Shown here: positions 22,286-25,821 of the stretch, in pieces
Position numbering within the stretch: the stretch's first letter is position 1
Layout of the letters: each line of letters starts with the position of its first letter
NCBI GenBank assembly: GCA_034435615.1
Contig: DAOTWZ010000002.1
Span: 1-25,821 of the forward strand
Length of the DNA: 25,821 bases
Reading direction: 5' to 3'
DNA from: H17-190 sp034435615
Lineage (GTDB): Bacteria > Chloroflexota > Dehalococcoidia > SM23-28-2 > HRBIN24
Notes under the pieces: generated by a model
Seen by the model: the letters and a program-made list of their open reading frames with translations, nothing else
Databases searched by the model: none
Told to the model about the DNA's origin: nothing
Made by a program: the position numbers and the translations under genes

Positions 22286-23389
22286 GTGAGGGAGGAAGTG
22301 AAGGAAACGCCCAGAGTCCTGGTCGTGGACGATAACGAGCAGCTACGCCAGATGATGCAGAGGCTGCTGCGCCGTTCCGGCTATCAGTGCGCCATCGCCG
22401 CCGACGGCCTGGAGGCCCGCCGCCACCTGGAGGGTGAGCGCTTCGACGTGGTCCTGTGCGACCTCAACATGCCCGGGGAGTCCGGCCTGGGCCTCCTGAA
22501 GCACATAGTGCGCCACCACCCGGGGACGGCCGTGGTCCTGGTCACCGCCGTGGACGACCTCAGCGTGGCCATGGCCGCCCTGGAGCTGGGCTCCGCCGGC
22601 TATATCATCAAGCCCTTCCGTCCCACCGAGGTGCCGGTGGCGGTGGCCGTGGCCCTGCGCAGTCAGCGCCTCACCCTGGAGAACCGCTCTTACCTGCGGG
22701 TGCTGGAGCGGGTGACGTCCCTACGCAGCGGCGCCGCCGAGCGGAGCGCCCTGACGAAGCCCAGCGCCACAGAGGGGCTCCCCGAACTCGTCGAGACGGG
22801 GGACCCCCAGCGTCTGGCGGAGGCGGCCGGCCTCCTGGGTAGCCAGGAGGGGAGCGGGGCTGACGAGCCCCAGCGGGTGCGCCAGTACGTGGGGCTGCTG
22901 GCCGACAAGCTGGGCATGCCCCCCGAGCGCAGCGAGATGCTCCGCACCGCCGCCGCTATCCACGACATCGGCAAGCTCATCATTCCGGAGACCATACTCC
23001 TGAAGCCCGGCCAGCTCACCCCCCAGGAGTTCGAGGTAGTCAAGGCCCATTCCTCCCTGGGCGGCAGCCTGCTGGCCGAGTCCGGCTCGGAGGTGCTGTC
23101 GCTGGCCGCCACTATAGCCTGGACGCACCACGAGCGCTGGGACGGCAACGGCTACCCCCGCGGCCTGGCGGGAGAGGAGATCCCCCTGGAGGGGCGTATC
23201 GTCGCCATCGCTGACGTCTTCGATGCCCTCATCAGCCCACGGTCCTACCGGCCAGCTCTCACCATCGATGACGCCGTCAGGGTGCTGGAGGAAGGGCGGG
23301 GCAGCCAGTTCGACCCGCAGATCCTGGACCTGTTCCTCAAGTCCCTCGACGAGGTGGTGGAGATTGCGCAGGACCGCTCTACGAAGTGA
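22286..23389 (+). CDS. Response regulator with HD-GYP domain (c-di-GMP phosphodiesterase type)
   Basis: A 367-residue protein starting at GTG 22286, with GGAGG 7 bases upstream. The REC domain (about 8-125) has the acid pair Asp15/Asp16, phosphorylation site Asp59 in LCDLNMP, Thr87 and Lys109. After a variable linker, the HD-GYP domain (about 190-355) has HDIGK (226-230), His255, HHERWDGNGYP (281-291) and AIADVFDAL. The segment that usually reads ExxxHxxRV is here SGADEPQRV (190-198): the Glu and first His ligand are replaced by Ser190 and Glu194. It may thus bind two metals rather than three, or be impaired (inference). It sits between the kinase and a NarL-type regulator in one operon. Confidence 0.9.
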   Translation: MREEVKETPRVLVVDDNEQLRQMMQRLLRRSGYQCAIAADGLEARRHLEGERFDVVLCDLNMPGESGLGLLKHIVRHHPGTAVVLVTAVDDLSVAMAALELGSAGYIIKPFRPTEVPVAVAVALRSQRLTLENRSYLRVLERVTSLRSGAAERSALTKPSATEGLPELVETGDPQRLAEAAGLLGSQEGSGADEPQRVRQYVGLLADKLGMPPERSEMLRTAAAIHDIGKLIIPETILLKPGQLTPQEFEVVKAHSSLGGSLLAESGSEVLSLAATIAWTHHERWDGNGYPRGLAGEEIPLEGRIVAIADVFDALISPRSYRPALTIDDAVRVLEEGRGSQFDPQILDLFLKSLDEVVEIAQDRSTK

Positions 23390-24146
23390 GATCCGACCGC
23401 TCTGGGGGGGCGACCATAGCCCTCAACGCCGCCCCAAGGGGCAGACCAGGGTCATCATAGCCGATGACCACCCCGTGGTGCGGGAGGGGCTGCGACGCCT
23501 CCTCACGGCCCATGGCATCGCCGTCGTCGCCCTGGCTGAGTCAGGCGACCAGGCCATCGCCCGGGCGAGAGAGACGCAGCCGGACGTGGCCCTGATAGAC
23601 GTCCGCCTGCCCGATATGGACGGCATCGAGGCAGCGGAGGCCATAAGGGAGGAGTCGCCGGGCACCGCCATCCTCATCATCAGCGGCTACGAAAGCAGCG
23701 AGGACCTGGCCCGCGCCATACGCATCGGCGCCGTAGGCTACCTCTGCAAGACGACGCCACCGGAGGCGCTGGTGGAGGCGGTGCGCCTGGCCAAAGGGGG
23801 CGGCTCCCTCATCGACCCCCGGCTGCTGGCCAGCCTCCTCAAGCAGGCCAACGGCCACCGGAGCGAGGCCGACGCCGCGGGAACGGGGCCACTGGGCCTG
23901 CTCAGCCCGCGGGAGCGGGACGTGCTGAGGCTCATCGTCCGCGGCCTGAGCAACAAGGAGATCGCCCGGGAGATGAACTACAGCCTGGGCACCGTCAAGA
24001 ACATGGTCCACCGCATCCTGGAGAAGCTGGGTGCCGCCGACCGCACCCAGGCGGCGGTCTACGCCGTGCGGGCAGGCCTAGAGCCCCACCGGCCGGCCGC
24101 CGACCGACCGCTGAACGGGCCTCGTCTCCTGGACTGGCGGGCCTAG
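23364..24146 (+). CDS. NarL/FixJ-type response regulator (REC plus LuxR HTH)
   Basis: About 260 residues if translation begins at TTG 23364, the only plausible start between the previous domain and the REC domain; no ATG or GTG in frame is close. This overlaps the HD-GYP gene by 26 bases, with GAGG 9 bases before. The REC domain begins near 23442 with TRVIIADDHPVVREGL. The phosphorylated Asp lies in ALIDVRLPDMDG, and the domain continues through ISGYES and GYLCKTT. The C-terminal HTH reads LSPRERDVLRLIVRGLSNKEIA, then TVKNMVHRILEKLG, so it is a DNA-binding transcription factor. It is probably phosphorylated by the kinase at 21175 and may act on the repeats between the divergent genes (inference). 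The N-terminal 25 residues are uncertain. Confidence 0.85.
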   Translation: MRRTALRSEIRPLWGGDHSPQRRPKGQTRVIIADDHPVVREGLRRLLTAHGIAVVALAESGDQAIARARETQPDVALIDVRLPDMDGIEAAEAIREESPGTAILIISGYESSEDLARAIRIGAVGYLCKTTPPEALVEAVRLAKGGGSLIDPRLLASLLKQANGHRSEADAAGTGPLGLLSPRERDVLRLIVRGLSNKEIAREMNYSLGTVKNMVHRILEKLGAADRTQAAVYAVRAGLEPHRPAADRPLNGPRLLDWRA

Positions 24147-24214
24147 CTCCCCGGCGACAGTTTGGGGGCAACCGGCGGGAAGCTTTTCCCCGTCGCCGCG
24201 CCTAGCCTCTTCGA

Positions 24215-24231
24215 CAGGGGCACGACCCCTG
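24215..24231 (+). other. Small hairpin in the MFS gene leader
   Basis: CAGGGG (24215-24220) and CCCCTG (24226-24231) form a 6-bp stem around a CACGA loop, 9 bases before the AGGAGG of the MFS gene. It could affect translation, or be a chance GC-rich hairpin. The rest of the 24147-24252 gap shows no clear promoter. Confidence 0.25.
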
Positions 24232-24252
24232 ACCGAAACGAGGAGGCGAGGC

Positions 24253-25602
24253 ATGGAGGTCTCCAGAGAGGAGGGGGGCACGCTCCCCCAGGCTGCCCCT
24301 GAGAGGGCAGCGACGCGCCAGGAGCTCCTGCGGCGGGCCCTCCGCCTGCGGTGGCTGGGCCTGGGGCTGCTCTTCCTCGCCGCTTTCCTGAGCTTCTTCG
24401 TCCGTCTGGCGCCGGCGGTGGCCATTCCCAATCTGAGAGAGGCCTTCGCCCTCAACTCGGCGCAACTGGGGCTCCTGACGTCCATCTACCTGTGGCCCTT
24501 CGCCCTGATGCAGCCGGTGGTGGGGCTGCTGACGGACTCCCTGGGGCCACGGCGGACAGTGGCGGGATTCCTGCTGACCGCGGCGGTGGGGCAACTGGTC
24601 TTCGCCGTGGCGCCCTTCTTCCCCCTGGCCCTGGCGGGGCGGGCCCTCTCCGGCGTGGGCTTCTCCACCCTGTACGTCAGCGCCGCCCGCATCATGGCGG
24701 AATGGTTCCGCCCGCGCGAGTTCGGCACCCTGACCGGGCTGTGGACATCGGTGGCCAACGTGGGGGCCCTCACGGCCACGGCGCCCCTGGCGGCGCTGAT
24801 CGCCCTCATGGGATGGCGAGGCAGCTTCGGCCTCATCGGCGCCCTGGTGCTGGCCACGGTAGCCCTCATCTACCTCCTCGTCCGGGACCGCCCGGCCGAC
24901 TTGGGGCTGCCCTCTCCAGCGGAGCTGGACGGACAGCCCAGGCCGACGACCCCGCCCCCGGCCATCCCCCTGCGGCAGGGGGTGGCCCTGGTGCTGAGGG
25001 AGCGCAACACCTGGCTGCTGGGCGGCTTCGCCATCACCTCCTTCGGCACCATGACCATGATGCAGGGCTTTCTGGCTGTCCCCTACCTGATGGACGTCTA
25101 CGGGAAGGGGCGCCAGGAGGCGGCCAACTATCTCACCCTGTGGGCGGTGGGTCTCATCATCGGCTGCACCCTGTGGGGCTACGTAGCGGACCGCGTCCTG
25201 GGCAGTCGCAAGGGGGTGGTGGTTACGGGAGTGGCGGCCTACTGTCTTCTCTGGCTGCTGCTCGCCCTCGTCCCCTCTGGCCTGCCGGACGCCCTCCTGT
25301 GGCTGGCCATGCTGTGGGGCGGCCTGACCGTCTCCACCTGGATACCGTCCTATCCCCTCCTGAGGGAGTCACTGCCACCGCAGGTGGTGGGGACGGCGAT
25401 GGGTGTGCTGAACCTGTTCTACTGGCTGGGGGGAGCCCTCTACCAGCTTCTGGGGGGTCTGGTTTTGAAGGCGGCGGGCGGGGAGGGGGAGGTCGCCCCC
25501 GCAGGCGCCTACCGGGCAGTCTTCTGGCTGGCCCTGGGCTCGGTAGCCCTGGCCATACTCCTGGCCTCCCTCACCCGGGAGCGGCGGAGCGCCCCCCGCT
25601 GA
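24253..25602 (+). CDS. Major facilitator superfamily transporter
   Basis: A 449-residue membrane transporter with about 12 hydrophobic segments split by a proline-rich cytoplasmic loop near residues 215-240. AGGAGG 6 bases before the ATG sets the start. The loop between segments 2 and 3, GLLTDSLGPRRTVAG, fits the MFS signature G-x-x-x-D-x-x-G-x-R-R. GRALSGVGFS and RPREFGTLTG fit segments 4-5, and GYVADRVLGSRKG is the matching signature in the second half. The N-terminal 30 residues are charged and cytoplasmic. The family includes organic-acid and nitrate-type importers as well as drug exporters; the substrate cannot be told. It follows the regulator gene by 106 bases on the same strand and may be a separate transcript. 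Confidence 0.88.
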   Translation: MEVSREEGGTLPQAAPERAATRQELLRRALRLRWLGLGLLFLAAFLSFFVRLAPAVAIPNLREAFALNSAQLGLLTSIYLWPFALMQPVVGLLTDSLGPRRTVAGFLLTAAVGQLVFAVAPFFPLALAGRALSGVGFSTLYVSAARIMAEWFRPREFGTLTGLWTSVANVGALTATAPLAALIALMGWRGSFGLIGALVLATVALIYLLVRDRPADLGLPSPAELDGQPRPTTPPPAIPLRQGVALVLRERNTWLLGGFAITSFGTMTMMQGFLAVPYLMDVYGKGRQEAANYLTLWAVGLIIGCTLWGYVADRVLGSRKGVVVTGVAAYCLLWLLLALVPSGLPDALLWLAMLWGGLTVSTWIPSYPLLRESLPPQVVGTAMGVLNLFYWLGGALYQLLGGLVLKAAGGEGEVAPAGAYRAVFWLALGSVALAILLASLTRERRSAPR

Positions 25603-25607
25603 CCAGA

Positions 25608-25639
25608 AAAGGAGGCGGCCCCAGCCGGGGGCGGCCTTT
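25608..25639 (+). terminator. Terminator-like hairpin after the MFS gene
   Basis: AAAGG (25608-25612) pairs with CCTTT (25635-25639), enclosing an inner GCCCC/GGGG(G)C stem with an AGCC loop. It lies directly after the stop codon at 25602. The middle of the stem is imperfect and the T-run is only three bases. Nothing else is apparent between here and tRNA-Gly. Confidence 0.35.
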
Positions 25640-25745
25640 CCCGACTCTCCCTCCCTGCCAGCCGGTCCCTCGGACGCAGGTAGAGACGCCGCGCCCTCAG
25701 CCTGACTTCTCACAACCGGCCAAGCCGCGGGAGCATAAAAAATAA

Positions 25746-25820
25746 TGGAGCGGAAGACGGGATTCGAACCCGCGACCTCCTCCTTGGCAAGGAGGCGCGC
25801 TACCGCTGCGCCACTTCCGC
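25746..25820 (-). tRNA. tRNA-Gly (anticodon GCC)
   Basis: On the minus strand: acceptor GCGGAAG with CTTCCGC, D-arm GGCGCAGCGGTAGCGC, anticodon stem CCTCC/GGAGG with loop TTGCCAA (anticodon GCC), T-arm GCGGGTTCGAATCCCGT, discriminator T and an encoded CCA. The gene is complete and ends one base from the right edge. Confidence 0.95.
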
Positions 25821-25821
25821 T

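Noticed and set aside
23223..23363. N-terminal extension of the NarL-type regulator
   Set aside because: It lies wholly inside the HD-GYP gene and reads as Ser/Arg/Trp-rich out-of-frame sequence.
24174..24200. Bulged CGGCGGGAA hairpin upstream of the MFS gene as a riboswitch
   Set aside because: It matches no riboswitch core I recognise, and a 4-base bulge weakens it.
1..25821. CRISPR arrays, insertion sequences, prophage genes or replication origins
   Set aside because: No regularly spaced repeats, transposase or integrase motifs, or DnaA-box clusters were seen on either strand.

Overview
The window is GC-rich (roughly two thirds G+C by eye), densely coded bacterial chromosome with strong AGGAGG-type ribosome binding sites and CCA-encoding tRNA genes. 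Gene content (leucine-degradation carboxylase, CoA-ester enzymes, c-di-GMP signalling, a UGSC-type selenoprotein) and the flavour of MutS suggest a free-living, heterotrophic, Chloroflexota-like bacterium. That assignment is inference: there is no rRNA or other marker to settle it. No mobile element, CRISPR array or prophage is visible.

Layout. 1-111 (-): 5' end of mobB, cut by the window edge. 206-997 (+): a crotonase with PaaG-like active-site residues. 1075-2707 (-): a two-gene unit, a conserved protein of unknown function followed by a UGSC-family protein interrupted by one in-frame TGA that I read as selenocysteine. A bSECIS-like hairpin starts right after this TGA. A divergent promoter region separates the unit from an HSL-type alpha/beta hydrolase (2852-3745, +). 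3866-8328 (-): a three-gene operon in liuB-liuC-liuD order, encoding methylcrotonyl-CoA carboxylase beta, methylglutaconyl-CoA hydratase and methylcrotonyl-CoA carboxylase alpha. 8583-9359 (+): a secreted matrixin-like zinc protease. 9485-10144 (+): a nitroreductase whose stop codon overlaps that of mutL. 10141-14294 (-): coupled mutS-mutL. 14455-15795 (+): a PaaK-type CoA ligase. 15887-16225 (+): a small membrane-anchored protein. 16234-16983 (-): CcdA. 17093-18008 (-): a decayed family-3 glycoside hydrolase. 18218-18497 (-): tRNA-Leu, tRNA-Gln and tRNA-Asn. 18668-20896 (-): a membrane GGDEF-EAL protein, divergent from a histidine kinase, a REC-HD-GYP regulator and a NarL-type regulator (21175-24146, +). 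24253-25602 (+): an MFS transporter. 25746-25820 (-): tRNA-Gly.

How the genes work together. The liu-type operon carries the middle of leucine/isovalerate catabolism. mutS and mutL form the mismatch-repair pair. The 18.7-24.1 kb block is a c-di-GMP signalling island, with synthesis and hydrolysis domains on one side and a kinase plus two response regulators on the other. The most interesting item is the selenoprotein unit at 1.1-2.7 kb: an ordinary gene caller would truncate it at residue 99 and lose the redox-active half of the protein.
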